Of a DNA stretch of 64,000 nt, positions 8,662-17,556 are shown in pieces. Under the pieces are notes generated by a model. That model worked only from the letters and a program-made list of their open reading frames with translations, made no database searches and was not told the origin of the DNA. A program made the translations under genes and the position numbers. Location: contig NZ_CP121647.1 in assembly GCF_029714305.1 (NCBI RefSeq), positions 1,198,501 to 1,262,500 on the forward strand, in the 5' to 3' direction. Numbering within the stretch: position 1 is the first letter of the stretch; every line of letters starts with the position of its first letter. This DNA comes from Bradyrhizobium sp. CB3481. GTDB taxonomy: Bacteria; Pseudomonadota; Alphaproteobacteria; Rhizobiales; Xanthobacteraceae.

Positions 8662-9711
8662 GTGAACGACCTTGGCGTCATGGCAGAGATTTCGACCGGC
8701 GAACGCGCTGATAATACGGCCGATGCGGCCGTCAGGCCGCTTCGCGCGCTGGTGGCGGTCTCGAAGGCGCTCGACCCCGCAATCGACACCGTCATTTGCA
8801 TGCCCTGTTTCCGCCGCCCGCACTATCTGCGCCGGACGTTGGACTCGCTCGCCGGCCAGCGCACCGGCCGCCGCTTCGCCGTCGTCATGGTAGAGAACGA
8901 TGCAGCGAAGAGCGAGAGCGTTCCGGTTGCCGCCGAATACCTCGCGTCAGGGAAACTCACGGGGCTATGCGTGATCGAGCCGCGCCAGGGCAATTGCTAT
9001 GCGATCAATGCCGCTTTCGAGACGGCGCTGCAGACATTCCCGATGGCGACCAGCTTTCTGATGATCGACGATGACGAGATCGCCTCAAAGGATTGGCTGG
9101 AGCAGATGCTGCGGACGGCCGAAGCGACCGGCGCGGAGATCGTCGGCGGGCCGGTCTTCCCTGAATTCGATGAGAAACGCAAGCGTGGCTTGCGGCGCCA
9201 TCCGGCCTTTGCGCCGGCCTATGACGTCTCGGGTCCGGTGCCGGTGATCTATGGCTGCGGCAATTGCCTGATCCGCCGCTCGGTGTTCGAGCAACTGGGC
9301 ACGCCGGCATTCGACCTCCGCTTCAATTTCCTCGGCGGCGGCGATACCGATTTCTTCTACCGCTGCAAGCGGCTCGGCATGCGCTTTCACTGGGTGGCGG
9401 AAGCCGCGATCAGCGAGACCGTGCCGCAGAGCCGGACCAGCCTGAAATGGCTGGTGACGCGGGGCTTAAGGATCGGCGCGATCAATTATCACGTTCAGCG
9501 CAAGGCGACGCCGACGCGCTGGCTGCGCGCGAAGCTGACCACCAAATTGCTGGCGGCGTTGCCGCTATCGCTGGTCTACGCCGTGCACGCAGTCTTCACC
9601 GAGCGCAAGGGGACCATCGCCATGCATCCGGTAACGGTTGCGATCGGCAGCGCGCTCGCCGCAGTCGGCCTCGAGCCGCAGCCCTACAAGGCCTCGAAGA
9701 TCGTCTCATGA
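8662..9711 (+). CDS. Glycosyltransferase family 2
   Basis: A 349-residue GT-A enzyme: DTVICMPCFRRPHYLRRTLD starts the nucleotide-binding domain, ENDA follows, and FLMIDDDEIASKDWL (metal-binding DDD at about 136-138) is clear. A hydrophobic C-terminal patch (about 290-310) may attach it to the membrane. The GTG at 8662 is used; an ATG at 8680 is an alternative. Its TGA overlaps the ATG of the Wzy-like gene (ATGA), so the two are coupled. It probably adds one sugar to the lipid-linked repeat unit; the sugar is unknown. Confidence 0.9.
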   Translation: MNDLGVMAEISTGERADNTADAAVRPLRALVAVSKALDPAIDTVICMPCFRRPHYLRRTLDSLAGQRTGRRFAVVMVENDAAKSESVPVAAEYLASGKLTGLCVIEPRQGNCYAINAAFETALQTFPMATSFLMIDDDEIASKDWLEQMLRTAEATGAEIVGGPVFPEFDEKRKRGLRRHPAFAPAYDVSGPVPVIYGCGNCLIRRSVFEQLGTPAFDLRFNFLGGGDTDFFYRCKRLGMRFHWVAEAAISETVPQSRTSLKWLVTRGLRIGAINYHVQRKATPTRWLRAKLTTKLLAALPLSLVYAVHAVFTERKGTIAMHPVTVAIGSALAAVGLEPQPYKASKIVS

Positions 9712-11021
9712 GCCAGCTCGCTGACGCATCGGAACTCCGCACCGTCGCCGCCGGAATCGAGCGGCAGCAGGTGATGGACATCGTGCGCGGCGCGACCTTT
9801 ATCGGGACGCTGCTGCTCGGCTGGGTCACGCTGCATCCGTTCGAGAGCCTCGGCGATCTGCAGATCGGCGATGTCGGCACCGGCAACGAGCTGATGACCT
9901 ATGCGACGTTCGGCGCGTTGAGCCTTTTGACGCTGGCGCTCGCCATGCGTAGCGACGCCAAAGGACTGGCGACGCTGCTGTCGCCGGCGTTTGTCCTATT
10001 CGGTGCCTGGCTCTTGATCACCGTCGTGCTGTCGTTTGATCCCGCGACGTCGGTCAAGCGTCTTTCACTCACGATCTGCGTCATCGCGGTAACGGCATCG
10101 ATGATGCTGCTGCCGAAGTCGCAGCACGAATTGATGCACTGGTTCGCGATATCAGCACTCGCGCTGCTGGCGATCTGCTATCTCGGCATATTGCTGGCGC
10201 CGGACTTGTCGATCCACTTGGCGAGCGATCCACAGGAACCGGGCCTTGCCGGCAACTGGCGCGGCGCGTTCGGCCACAAGAATATGGCCGCGGCCGTCAT
10301 GGTGATGGTGCTGTTTCTCGGAATCTACGTCGTCAGCTCCGGCCTCTGGATCTCGGGGGCCGCGATCATCGGGCTCGCTTCGCTGTTCCTGCTCTATTCG
10401 GCCGGCAAGAGCTCGCTCACGCTGTGCTTTGCGGTGCTGCTGCTGACATCGATCACCTCGTTCGTCCGCTCGTTCCGGCTGCGCGCCATCATCCTGCTGA
10501 CGCCGCTACTGCTATTGAACCTGCTGAGCATCGGCGCCGTGATGTTCGAGGGGCTCGCGGGAATCTCAAAACTGCTGCCGTTCGATTCGACGTTCACCGG
10601 CCGCACCGACATCTGGGCCTTTGCGCTGCAGTCGCTGCACGCGCGGTTGCTCACCGGCTATGGCTTTGCGTCGTTCTGGGGCTCCAGCGCCATCCAGAAT
10701 CTGCCTGAAGGCAAGGAGTGGGCCGGCTTCGCTGCGCACAGCCACAACGGCTATCTCGACACTGCGCTGGGCATGGGCGTGCCCGGGCTGCTGCTGCTTA
10801 TCCTGGTGCTGGTGATCCTGCCGCTTCGAAACTTTCAGCGGGCGACCGAGGGCGGCAACAATGGTCCGCTCGCGATGGCTTTGCTGCGGATCTGGCTGTT
10901 TGGTCTTTATCTGTCGGCGATGGAGAGCTTCTTCCTCGACCGCTCCGATCCGATCTGGTTCACGTTCCTGCTGGCGGTGTTCGGCCTGCACTATCTGGCG
11001 CGGTTCCGGGCGCAGGCATAG
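9708..11021 (+). CDS. Wzy-like O-antigen ligase/polymerase family membrane protein
   Basis: 437 residues with roughly ten hydrophobic segments. It carries a Wzy_C-type periplasmic loop, including GHKNMAAAV and AAHSHNGYLDTALGMGVPG (His 344 and 346), typical of O-antigen ligase/polymerase proteins such as WaaL, Wzy and ExoQ. The frame is open much further upstream, but the ATG at 9708 overlapping the GT2 stop is the sensible start. With the flippase it would polymerise repeat units in the periplasm. Sequence alone does not separate ligase from polymerase; the EPS-like context favours polymerase. Its last 62 bp overlap the 3' end of the convergent GT4 gene. Confidence 0.88.
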   Translation: MSQLADASELRTVAAGIERQQVMDIVRGATFIGTLLLGWVTLHPFESLGDLQIGDVGTGNELMTYATFGALSLLTLALAMRSDAKGLATLLSPAFVLFGAWLLITVVLSFDPATSVKRLSLTICVIAVTASMMLLPKSQHELMHWFAISALALLAICYLGILLAPDLSIHLASDPQEPGLAGNWRGAFGHKNMAAAVMVMVLFLGIYVVSSGLWISGAAIIGLASLFLLYSAGKSSLTLCFAVLLLTSITSFVRSFRLRAIILLTPLLLLNLLSIGAVMFEGLAGISKLLPFDSTFTGRTDIWAFALQSLHARLLTGYGFASFWGSSAIQNLPEGKEWAGFAAHSHNGYLDTALGMGVPGLLLLILVLVILPLRNFQRATEGGNNGPLAMALLRIWLFGLYLSAMESFFLDRSDPIWFTFLLAVFGLHYLARFRAQA

Positions 11022-12153
11022 GGAGCTGCGCGCGTACCGCGTCGGCCACATCCTTCCACCAGCCGTCGAAATCGAACGGCAGCGCGATCGGCGGCCGCTT
11101 CACCGCCGCGGCGATCTTGTCGGCAAAGGCCTCGTTATCCGCACCGCGCTCGACCAGCACGATAGCGCCGCGGCTGATCAATTCCTTGAAGCGCGGATGA
11201 TGGTCGAACTCTTCCCTTAGCGTGGGGCCGGCGACGATCAGGGGGTGGCCGGATTGCACGCAGGTCAGGATGCTGGAGCGGCGCGCGGTCAGGCCTTCAT
11301 CGAGCGGATAGCAGAAGACATCGATCTCGCTGAACAGGCCGAACACCTCGTGACTGGAGCCGACGAAGCCGGAGACGATCACATCCCCGGCGAGGTCGAG
11401 CTCCCGGGCGCGGGCATAAAACTCTTCCTCGACCTTGTCGACGCCGCGGATGAAGGAGCCGACATAGACGAGCAGCGGGTTCAGTCCGCGTTGCTTCAGG
11501 ATGGCGCCGATCTCGAGCAGCGCATTCGGCTGCTTGCCGGGATAGATCGAGCCGAAATGACCGATGATCAACCGACCGTCGCCTTTCGCGGCGATGAGGC
11601 GATGGCGCAATTTCGAATCCTGTATGCCGATCGGGGCCTCGATGTTCGGCGGCAGCGGCGCCAGCACGATCTTCTTGGCGGTCCAGCCGAGCAGGGGATC
11701 AGCCGCCAGTTCGCTCCGCACCAGCGGCGAGAACATGACGATGACGTCGGCGAGCACCAGTGCCGGCATGTAGGTGACGCGGCGCAGCCAATGCAGCCCA
11801 TTCCATTCGTGCTGAACAAGAATGACCTTGCGCCGGCGCAGCCGTGCGATGGCGATTCCCGCGAGCGGGGCGAACATCACGCGCTTCCAGGCCACGATCG
11901 GGAAGTTGCAGACCACGCTTTGCGCCGAGCCGACCGCGCGCCAGATCTCGCCGAGGGTGCCTTCCTGTCGTGTCAGGGTTAACGTCGCGCTGGCACCCGG
12001 AGCTAGCTTCTCGATTGTTTCCTGCAATAGCCGGGTGAACTGGCCGACGCCGCAATGCATCTGCCGTCCCGCGCCGAGAAACAGCGCCCGATATCGGGTT
12101 TCTCCAGTCATCGTTGCGGCGGCGGTTTCCCAGAAACGGTCGGCGTTAGCCAT
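10960..12153 (-). CDS. Glycosyltransferase family 4-like (GT-B)
   Basis: 397 residues. The N-terminal half has RALFLGAGRQMHCGVGQFTR (glycine loop near the start of the fold). The C-terminal half has GHFGSIYPGKQP, a GFVG block and CYPLDEGLTARRSS, matching the donor-binding Glu region of GT4 enzymes. It is transcribed toward the Wzy-like gene. The final ~20 residues (Pro/Ala/Gly-rich) lie antisense to the end of that gene, which suggests the original stop was lost. An alternative start, MTGETRYRAL at 12108, would remove 15 residues. Probable role: sugar transfer during repeat-unit assembly. Confidence 0.85.
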   Translation of the reverse strand: MANADRFWETAAATMTGETRYRALFLGAGRQMHCGVGQFTRLLQETIEKLAPGASATLTLTRQEGTLGEIWRAVGSAQSVVCNFPIVAWKRVMFAPLAGIAIARLRRRKVILVQHEWNGLHWLRRVTYMPALVLADVIVMFSPLVRSELAADPLLGWTAKKIVLAPLPPNIEAPIGIQDSKLRHRLIAAKGDGRLIIGHFGSIYPGKQPNALLEIGAILKQRGLNPLLVYVGSFIRGVDKVEEEFYARARELDLAGDVIVSGFVGSSHEVFGLFSEIDVFCYPLDEGLTARRSSILTCVQSGHPLIVAGPTLREEFDHHPRFKELISRGAIVLVERGADNEAFADKIAAAVKRPPIALPFDFDGWWKDVADAVRAQLPMPAPGTAPDSAGRTPPAGT

Positions 12154-12343
12154 AGCTGGCAGACATTAGCTTCCGGTAAGCGGCGTTGTCCGCCCGGCAT
12201 CGTTCTTGCCAATTCGGTCATGAAGCGCGTCCGGCCGTCTCATAACGGGACATCGGGCGGTAACGCAATGGCACCGGGCCTTCGATTTCGGGACAACCGG
12301 AATGGGCGGCCGGCCAGACAACGGCAGTTCCAGGAGCGCGGCG

Positions 12344-13276
12344 ATGACGGGCAGGATCTTCAGCACATGGGATGAGACGCATTCCGAGCTTTGGAGCCAT
12401 CAGCCGATCCGGCTCGAGCACCAGATGCACAAATCGCCGGCCTTCTCGATGGACGAGCTTGCCCGCCTGATCGAGAACTATCCGCGCGAGCACTACAGCC
12501 TGGTGAAGACCGGGGCCAAAGGCTCCAGCCGGGTCTGGCGCGAGGGCGATATCGGCAACCTCTCGGGACGGCAGGTGATCGAGGCGATTTCCCGCGGCGG
12601 CCTCTGGCTCAACATGCGCGACGTCGGTTCGGTCGACAGCCGCTTCCGCAAGCTGATCGACAAGATGTTCGACGAGATCGCCGCCAAGGTGCCGGGCTTC
12701 GTGGTGCCGAACCATCAGGCCGGCATTCTGGTCTCCTCGCCGGACGCCCAGGTCTATTACCATGCTGATTTGCCAGGGCAGGGGCTGATCCAGATCTCGG
12801 GGCGCAAGCGGGTCTACGTCTACCCGAACACGCCGCCGTTCCTGAGGCCGGAGCATCTCGAGGACATCGCGCTGTTCGACGTCGAGGTCGATCTGCCCTA
12901 TGCGCCTTGGTACGACGCGCATGCGCAGGTGTTCGATCTCGAACCCGGCCAGATGCTCAACTGGCCGCTGAACGCGCCGCACCGTGTCGAAAATCTCGGC
13001 ACCGTCAACATCTCCATGACGGTGTCCTACGGCAATGACGACATCCGCCGGGCCCAGATCGTTCATCTCGCCAACGGCCTGCTCCGCCATCGCTTCGGCT
13101 ATACGCCGAAGAGCCGCGCGCCGAAGGGACCGTCATTCTTCGCCAAGAAGGTGCTGCAGAAGCTCGTGCGCGACAGCGCCTGGGTCAAGCGCGAGCGCAA
13201 GGCGCGCCGCGCCATCGATTTCCGCCTCGATGCCGCCGAGCCCGGCAAGATCGTCGATCTGCCCAAGGCGGCGTAA
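12344..13276 (+). CDS. JmjC/cupin-8-like putative Fe(II)/2-oxoglutarate dioxygenase
   Basis: 310 residues. A double-stranded beta-helix core is indicated by YYHADLPGQGL (an H-x-D metal pair), ISGRKRVYVYP (a Lys placed to bind 2-oxoglutarate) and LNAPHRVENLGTV (the distal His), in the order seen in JmjC/FIH-type hydroxylases. The ATG at 12344 has GGAG seven bases upstream; an in-frame ATG at 12302 is less likely. The C-terminal third is basic (many Lys/Arg). It lies 11 bp before the CelD-like acyltransferase, so the two are probably co-transcribed. The target (sugar, peptide or lipid) is unknown; no characterised homologue was recognised. Confidence 0.72.
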   Translation: MTGRIFSTWDETHSELWSHQPIRLEHQMHKSPAFSMDELARLIENYPREHYSLVKTGAKGSSRVWREGDIGNLSGRQVIEAISRGGLWLNMRDVGSVDSRFRKLIDKMFDEIAAKVPGFVVPNHQAGILVSSPDAQVYYHADLPGQGLIQISGRKRVYVYPNTPPFLRPEHLEDIALFDVEVDLPYAPWYDAHAQVFDLEPGQMLNWPLNAPHRVENLGTVNISMTVSYGNDDIRRAQIVHLANGLLRHRFGYTPKSRAPKGPSFFAKKVLQKLVRDSAWVKRERKARRAIDFRLDAAEPGKIVDLPKAA

Positions 13277-13287
13277 CCGCAACAGCG

Positions 13288-14472
13288 ATGTCGGTGCTGG
13301 CGACCAATGCGGGACTGTCGGCGCGGCCAGTGAGCCGCGCGGCGGGATTTCGTGTCGAACTGCTGGGTGACTGGAAACAAGCCGTTGCGCGCTGGCACGA
13401 CCTCGGTCCGTCGACGCCGTTTCAGCATCCGGCGTGGTACGACGCCTGGTACAAGGCCTTCGCCGGTACGGAGGGCGTCGCGCCGCTGATCGCCGTCGTG
13501 ACGGATGCATCGACTGGCGACCCGGCAATGCTGCTGCCGTTGATTCGCCGCCGGCAGGGCCGGATCGCGATCATCGAGTTCGCCGATCTCGATCTGACCG
13601 ACTACAACGCGCCTTTCCTTGGGGCTGCCGCGCCGCGCGATGCAAAGGCGGTTCGCCACCTCTGGCGCAGCCTGCTCTCGGCGCTGCGCCGGATGCCCGA
13701 TCCGGCCGATCTTGTTCGCCTTCGCAAGGTGCCCGTCGAATTCGGCGGCAGGCCCAACCCGCTAGCTTTGCTCGACACCGCCGGCTCGTGTGCGCTCAAC
13801 GGTAACCTCGTCACCACGGGCGAGGATTACGACGCCTGGCGCTACACGCTGGAAAAGACCGTGCGCAAGGAGCTGGAGCGGAGCTGGCGCGTGTTCACGC
13901 GCGATCCCGCCGCGTCGTTTGCGCTTCTTACCGATGCTGACCAGGCGCAGCAGATCCTCTCGACGACCGAGGCGCAGCAGGGCACGCGGATGCGCAGTCT
14001 CGGAATGAACTATGTCCTTGATGACGCAAGCCGCGCGGCCTTCTACCGCAATCTGGTTCGCAACAGTGTCGGCAGCGGCTACGCGCTGGTTTCGGCGCTC
14101 ACGGTGGGCGACGAGGTCGTTGCAACGCTGCTCGGCATCAGGACCGGCGCACGCTACGTGATGATCCGCATCAGCAATGCCGGCGAGAAATGGTCGAACT
14201 GTTCGCCGGGCCGGCTGATCATCGAGCGCACGATGGCCGCGCTGCACAGGGATGGCGTACGGGAGTTCGATTTCTCCGTCGGCAACTACGCCTACAAGCG
14301 CCGCTTCGGTGTGACGCCCTTACCGCTCGTCGACATCAGCGCGGCCTTGAGCTGGCGCGGCTGGCCCTTTGCGCTGCGTGATCGCGCGGTGGGTGTGCTG
14401 AGAGATCGTCCGCAGCTCGATGCACGGCTGCGCCGCATATTAGGTAAGCCATTGTCGCGCGAAGAGAATTGA
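13288..14472 (+). CDS. GNAT-fold acyltransferase, CelD/BcsL (FemAB-like) family
   Basis: 394 residues. FQHPAWYDAWYKAFAG near residues 48-63 is the start of the CelD/BcsL acetyltransferase_6 domain. The second half has the GNAT-like region FYRNLVRNSVGSGYALVSAL and REFDFSVGNYAYKRRFGVTP, the usual ending of the domain. Family members are linked to cellulose and other exopolysaccharide synthesis. It follows the JmjC-like gene by 11 bp. A surface polysaccharide or precursor is the likely acceptor; the acyl group is unknown. Confidence 0.85.
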   Translation: MSVLATNAGLSARPVSRAAGFRVELLGDWKQAVARWHDLGPSTPFQHPAWYDAWYKAFAGTEGVAPLIAVVTDASTGDPAMLLPLIRRRQGRIAIIEFADLDLTDYNAPFLGAAAPRDAKAVRHLWRSLLSALRRMPDPADLVRLRKVPVEFGGRPNPLALLDTAGSCALNGNLVTTGEDYDAWRYTLEKTVRKELERSWRVFTRDPAASFALLTDADQAQQILSTTEAQQGTRMRSLGMNYVLDDASRAAFYRNLVRNSVGSGYALVSALTVGDEVVATLLGIRTGARYVMIRISNAGEKWSNCSPGRLIIERTMAALHRDGVREFDFSVGNYAYKRRFGVTPLPLVDISAALSWRGWPFALRDRAVGVLRDRPQLDARLRRILGKPLSREEN

Positions 14473-14650
14473 CGCATTCCGGCCGTGGTTCCAAATGCGA
14501 TGCAAAACTGTCACATAGGTCGGGATTGTGTGGACGTTCGCTCTGTGTTCGCGAGAGTTCATGATTGCCTGCACGCTGCAGGCGTATGCTCCACATTGGG
14601 TTAGGGCTTACTTGTGAATGCCTTCTTGGGTGCATTTGGGGAGAGCCGAC

Positions 14651-14845
14651 ATGCCAGCCTACATCCATCACCAAGACGATATCGAGCCGGGGTTCATTAT
14701 CTGTCCGAGTTGTGTGGGGCTTGAAATGTACGTGCGTGAAGTCGAGCCGCATTGGAGCATGGCGAAGATCGACTTCACCTATGAATGCGCCGATTGCGGC
14801 GCCGAGGTTCGCCAGACCATCGTGAAGCCGGAGCTCCGGCATTAG
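14651..14845 (+). CDS. Small zinc-ribbon-like protein
   Basis: 64 residues with two CxxC pairs, CPSC (18, 21) and CADC (46, 49), a four-cysteine zinc ribbon. GGGGAGAG sits about six bases upstream of the ATG at 14651, supporting this start; an in-frame ATG at 14618 lacks a ribosome-binding site. No family was recognised. It stands alone between the polysaccharide cluster and a palindromic repeat. Confidence 0.7.
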   Translation: MPAYIHHQDDIEPGFIICPSCVGLEMYVREVEPHWSMAKIDFTYECADCGAEVRQTIVKPELRH

Positions 14846-14865
14846 TTAGCTTGGGGGGCAAATGG

Positions 14866-14928
14866 GCGCGCCGTGCCCACCTTCCCATCGCATTTCGAAC
14901 GGGAGGTGGGCACGCGCTGCCCGCCCTA
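14866..14928. repeat. Intergenic inverted repeat, family B (copy 1)
   Basis: GTGCCCACCT (14873-14882) pairs with AGGTGGGCAC (14904-14913), with further partial pairing outside. A related element at 56538-56631 shares the GTGCCCACC/GGTGGGCAC arms. Non-coding; it lies between two convergent genes and could serve as a transcription end. Confidence 0.7.
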
Positions 14929-14938
14929 TAAACCAGCC

Positions 14939-15886
14939 TCAAAGCTGACGCACCATACCTGGCCGGCCAGGATCGCACTCCAGCGCGGCGCGATCCCACT
15001 TTCCTGATATTGCGGCGGCCTCATAGGTGCTTTGCAGGAAATCGAGCAGGGCCTTGTCGGGACTACCAGCGCCGCGAACGGCATCATAGGGCAGGATGAA
15101 TTCGCCTAGCGCTTCACTGAAGAAGGCCGCCTCGGGTCGCACCTTCGTTGTCCGAAAATCCGGCGGCTCGGGATAGGCATAGGAATAGTACGCAGGATAA
15201 TCGATCGTGCCGCCGCCCGGCCAGAAGCCCGCGCTGCTGACCTCGTGTGAATAGGCCTCATGCGCGACCGCGTCGGGCAAATGCGGTACGCCGCCGGGAT
15301 GACGCGGCGCTGGCCGGCCCGAGAAACGCGTCACCGCGAGATCGAAACTGCCCCAGAAAAAATGCACCGGACTAGCCTTGCCGAGAAAGCCGGTGCGGAA
15401 CTGTTTGAAGACACGATCGCTGTTGACAAGGATTTGCAGGAAGCGCCCGACGGCGTCCGGATCATAGGAAGCGTGCGCGACATCCTCGGAAAATTTTATC
15501 GGATCGGGCAATTCGTTCGGCATCTCGTCGATCGCAACAGCAATGCCGAGCTCACCGAGCGCGGCAAGCGTGGCAGCGTAGAAGCTTGCGACGGAATGAC
15601 CCGGCAGCGCAAAGTCCTGGCGCGCGCCGTCGCTGGCTGAGATGCGTAGGTGATGATCGATGAAATCGAAATCGATCTGGAACGTTCGCGTACCGTCGGG
15701 CACCGGCGACGTCGTTAATCCGCGTGGCGTGACGTACAGCGTCACATGCCAGGAATGATTGAGCCACGGCGACTTGGTCAGGCGAATTTTGCCGACGATC
15801 TGAGTCCAGAGCTGCAGCGTCGCACAGGTGTCACGCCACGCCGCGGTCGGCAATTCCGGCCATGTAGCTTGCGAATGGTTACTCAT
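14939..15886 (-). CDS. DUF5996 family protein
   Basis: 315 residues, matching the DUF5996 pattern: WPELPTAAWRDTCATLQLWT at the start, LNHSWHVTLYVTPRGL, VHFFWGSFDLAVTRFSGR in the middle and YSYAYPEP later. The family is widespread in soil bacteria and its function is not known. There is no signal peptide or membrane segment. The ATG at 15886 has GGAAGG upstream. It is a single gene, not obviously in an operon. Confidence 0.85.
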   Translation of the reverse strand: MSNHSQATWPELPTAAWRDTCATLQLWTQIVGKIRLTKSPWLNHSWHVTLYVTPRGLTTSPVPDGTRTFQIDFDFIDHHLRISASDGARQDFALPGHSVASFYAATLAALGELGIAVAIDEMPNELPDPIKFSEDVAHASYDPDAVGRFLQILVNSDRVFKQFRTGFLGKASPVHFFWGSFDLAVTRFSGRPAPRHPGGVPHLPDAVAHEAYSHEVSSAGFWPGGGTIDYPAYYSYAYPEPPDFRTTKVRPEAAFFSEALGEFILPYDAVRGAGSPDKALLDFLQSTYEAAAISGKWDRAALECDPGRPGMVRQL

Positions 15887-16031
15887 GCGAAAGCCTTCCG
15901 CGTTCCGATCCGGGCCGAAGCCCTATCACGAATTCATCTGGTGTTTAAAAAAGCCGTGCGTCACGATTTCGTGCAATTCCAGACGGCGCGGATAGGGCGG
16001 CATCACCAGAGAGAATGCCGCCCTTGTCCTA

Positions 16032-16631
16032 TCACCCATGCAGCTTGTTCGCGGTCTCCGCAATCACGCGGCCCTGATAGCGCGCGCCGGCGAGTTCGTT
16101 CTCGCTCGGCTGGCGGCTGCCGTCGCCGCCGGTGATCGTGGTGGCGCCGTAGGGCGCGCCGCCGGTGACCTCGTCGAGCTTCATCTGGCCGGCAAAGCCG
16201 TAGTTGAGGCCGACGACCGTCATGCCGAAATGCAAGAGGTTGGTGATGATCGAGAACAGCGTGGTTTCCTGTCCGCCATGCTGGGTCGCGCTCGCCGTGA
16301 AGGCGCCCCCGACCTTGCCGTGCAGCGCGCCCTTGGCCCAGAGGCCGCCGGCCTGGTCGAGGAAGTTCGCCATCTGCGAGGCCATCCGGCCGAAACGCGT
16401 GCCGGTGCCGATGATGATCGCATCGTAGTTGGCGAGGTCCTCGATTTTCGCGATCGGCGCGGCCTGGTCGAGCTTGTAATACGAGGCCTTGGCGACGGCT
16501 TCCGGCACCAGCTCGGGCACGCGCTTGATGTCGACGGTGGCGCCGGCCTTGCGTGCACCTTCGGCAACGGCATTTGCCATCGCCTCGATGTGACCGTAGG
16601 CGGAATAATAGAGCACGAGTACTTTGGACAT
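16032..16631 (-). CDS. wrbA: NAD(P)H:quinone oxidoreductase WrbA
   Basis: 199 residues, normal length for WrbA. The flavodoxin-like FMN loop is [15 protein letters not shown] (8-22), with [13 protein letters not shown] in the second FMN loop and [10 protein letters not shown] in the third, as in WrbA/NQO-type enzymes. It reduces quinones by two electrons and so limits redox cycling. The ATG at 16631 gives the standard N-terminus ([10 protein letters not shown]). It lies downstream of a pirin and an SDR on the same strand, all divergent from a LysR regulator. Confidence 0.95.
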   Translation of the reverse strand: MSKVLVLYYSAYGHIEAMANAVAEGARKAGATVDIKRVPELVPEAVAKASYYKLDQAAPIAKIEDLANYDAIIIGTGTRFGRMASQMANFLDQAGGLWAKGALHGKVGGAFTASATQHGGQETTLFSIITNLLHFGMTVVGLNYGFAGQMKLDEVTGGAPYGATTITGGDGSRQPSENELAGARYQGRVIAETANKLHG

Positions 16632-16681
16632 GATGGTTTTCCTTTGGGGTTTGAGTTGAGGTGTTCGGAAACAAAAGCGGT

Positions 16682-16764
16682 CGTCATGCCCGGCCTTGTG
16701 CCGGGCATCCACGTCTTGCTTTGCGGCCAAGGCGTGGATGGCCGGGACAAGCCCGGCCATGACG
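16682..16764. repeat. Intergenic palindromic repeat, family C
   Basis: CGTCATGCCCGGCCTTGTGC opens the element and GGACAAGCCCGGCCATGACG closes it, so the two ends are inverted complements. The middle holds a second inverted pair (CATCCACG and CGTGGATG). It sits between pirin and wrbA inside the presumed operon, where an RNA hairpin could reduce wrbA expression or protect the upstream message. Confidence 0.8.
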
Positions 16765-16785
16765 AGGAGGGAGTGGTGTTCGCAG

Positions 16786-17484
16786 CTACGCCGCGTCGAC
16801 CAGCACCAGCTCGCTGTCTTCCAGCGCGGTGATCGTCAGCTTCGCCTCGTCGCGGATCGCGGCGCCGTCGCGGGCGTTGACGCGCACGCCGTTGACCTCG
16901 ACGCTGCCGGCCGCCGGCACCAGATAGAGGTGACGCGCCTTTCGCGGCTCATATGTCGCGCTCTCGCCGGTCTTCAGCGTGGTTGCGAGCACCCGCGCGT
17001 CGGCGCGGATCGGCAGCGCATCCTCATCGCCTTCGATGCCGCTCGCGATGGTGACGAGCTTGCCGGAACGGTCTGACTTGGGAAACGGTTTCGCGCCCCA
17101 GGTCGGCTGGCCGCCCGTCGTCTCCGGCTCGATCCAGATCTGAAAAATCTTCGTCTTCGAAGGCTCCAGATTGTATTCGGAGTGACGGATGCCGCTGCCC
17201 GCGCTCATCACCTGCACGTCGCCGGCCTCGGTGCGGCCCTTGTTGCCGAGCGAGTCCTGGTGCGTGATCGCGCCTTCGCGGACATAGGTGATGATCTCCA
17301 TGTTGGCGTGGGGATGGGCGGGAAAGCCGGTGTTGGGCGCGATCTCGTCATCGTTCCACACCCGCAGCGCGCCGTGGCCCATATTGCTGGGGTCGTAGTG
17401 GCTGCCGAACGAGAAGTGATGCTTCGCCTTCAGCCAGCCGTGATCGGCGCCGCCGAGTTTTGCAAAAGGTCTAAGTTCGATCAT
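16786..17484 (-). CDS. Pirin family protein
   Basis: 232 residues with the pirin metal site in the N-terminal cupin: [11 protein letters not shown] (His 57, His 59) and IRHSEYN (His 101, Glu 103). Pirins bind iron; some bacterial members cleave quercetin, others affect metabolic enzymes. The start at 17484 ([18 protein letters not shown]) is the typical one. It is 72 bp downstream of the SDR gene and upstream of wrbA, suggesting a quinone/flavonoid or oxidative stress operon. Confidence 0.92.
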   Translation of the reverse strand: MIELRPFAKLGGADHGWLKAKHHFSFGSHYDPSNMGHGALRVWNDDEIAPNTGFPAHPHANMEIITYVREGAITHQDSLGNKGRTEAGDVQVMSAGSGIRHSEYNLEPSKTKIFQIWIEPETTGGQPTWGAKPFPKSDRSGKLVTIASGIEGDEDALPIRADARVLATTLKTGESATYEPRKARHLYLVPAAGSVEVNGVRVNARDGAAIRDEAKLTITALEDSELVLVDAA

Positions 17485-17556
17485 GGGGTATTCCTTCGTT
17501 GAAGCTGCTTGAATGAGGAGGCCGGGCGGCATGCGCCCGACCTCGCTGTGTCTGAC

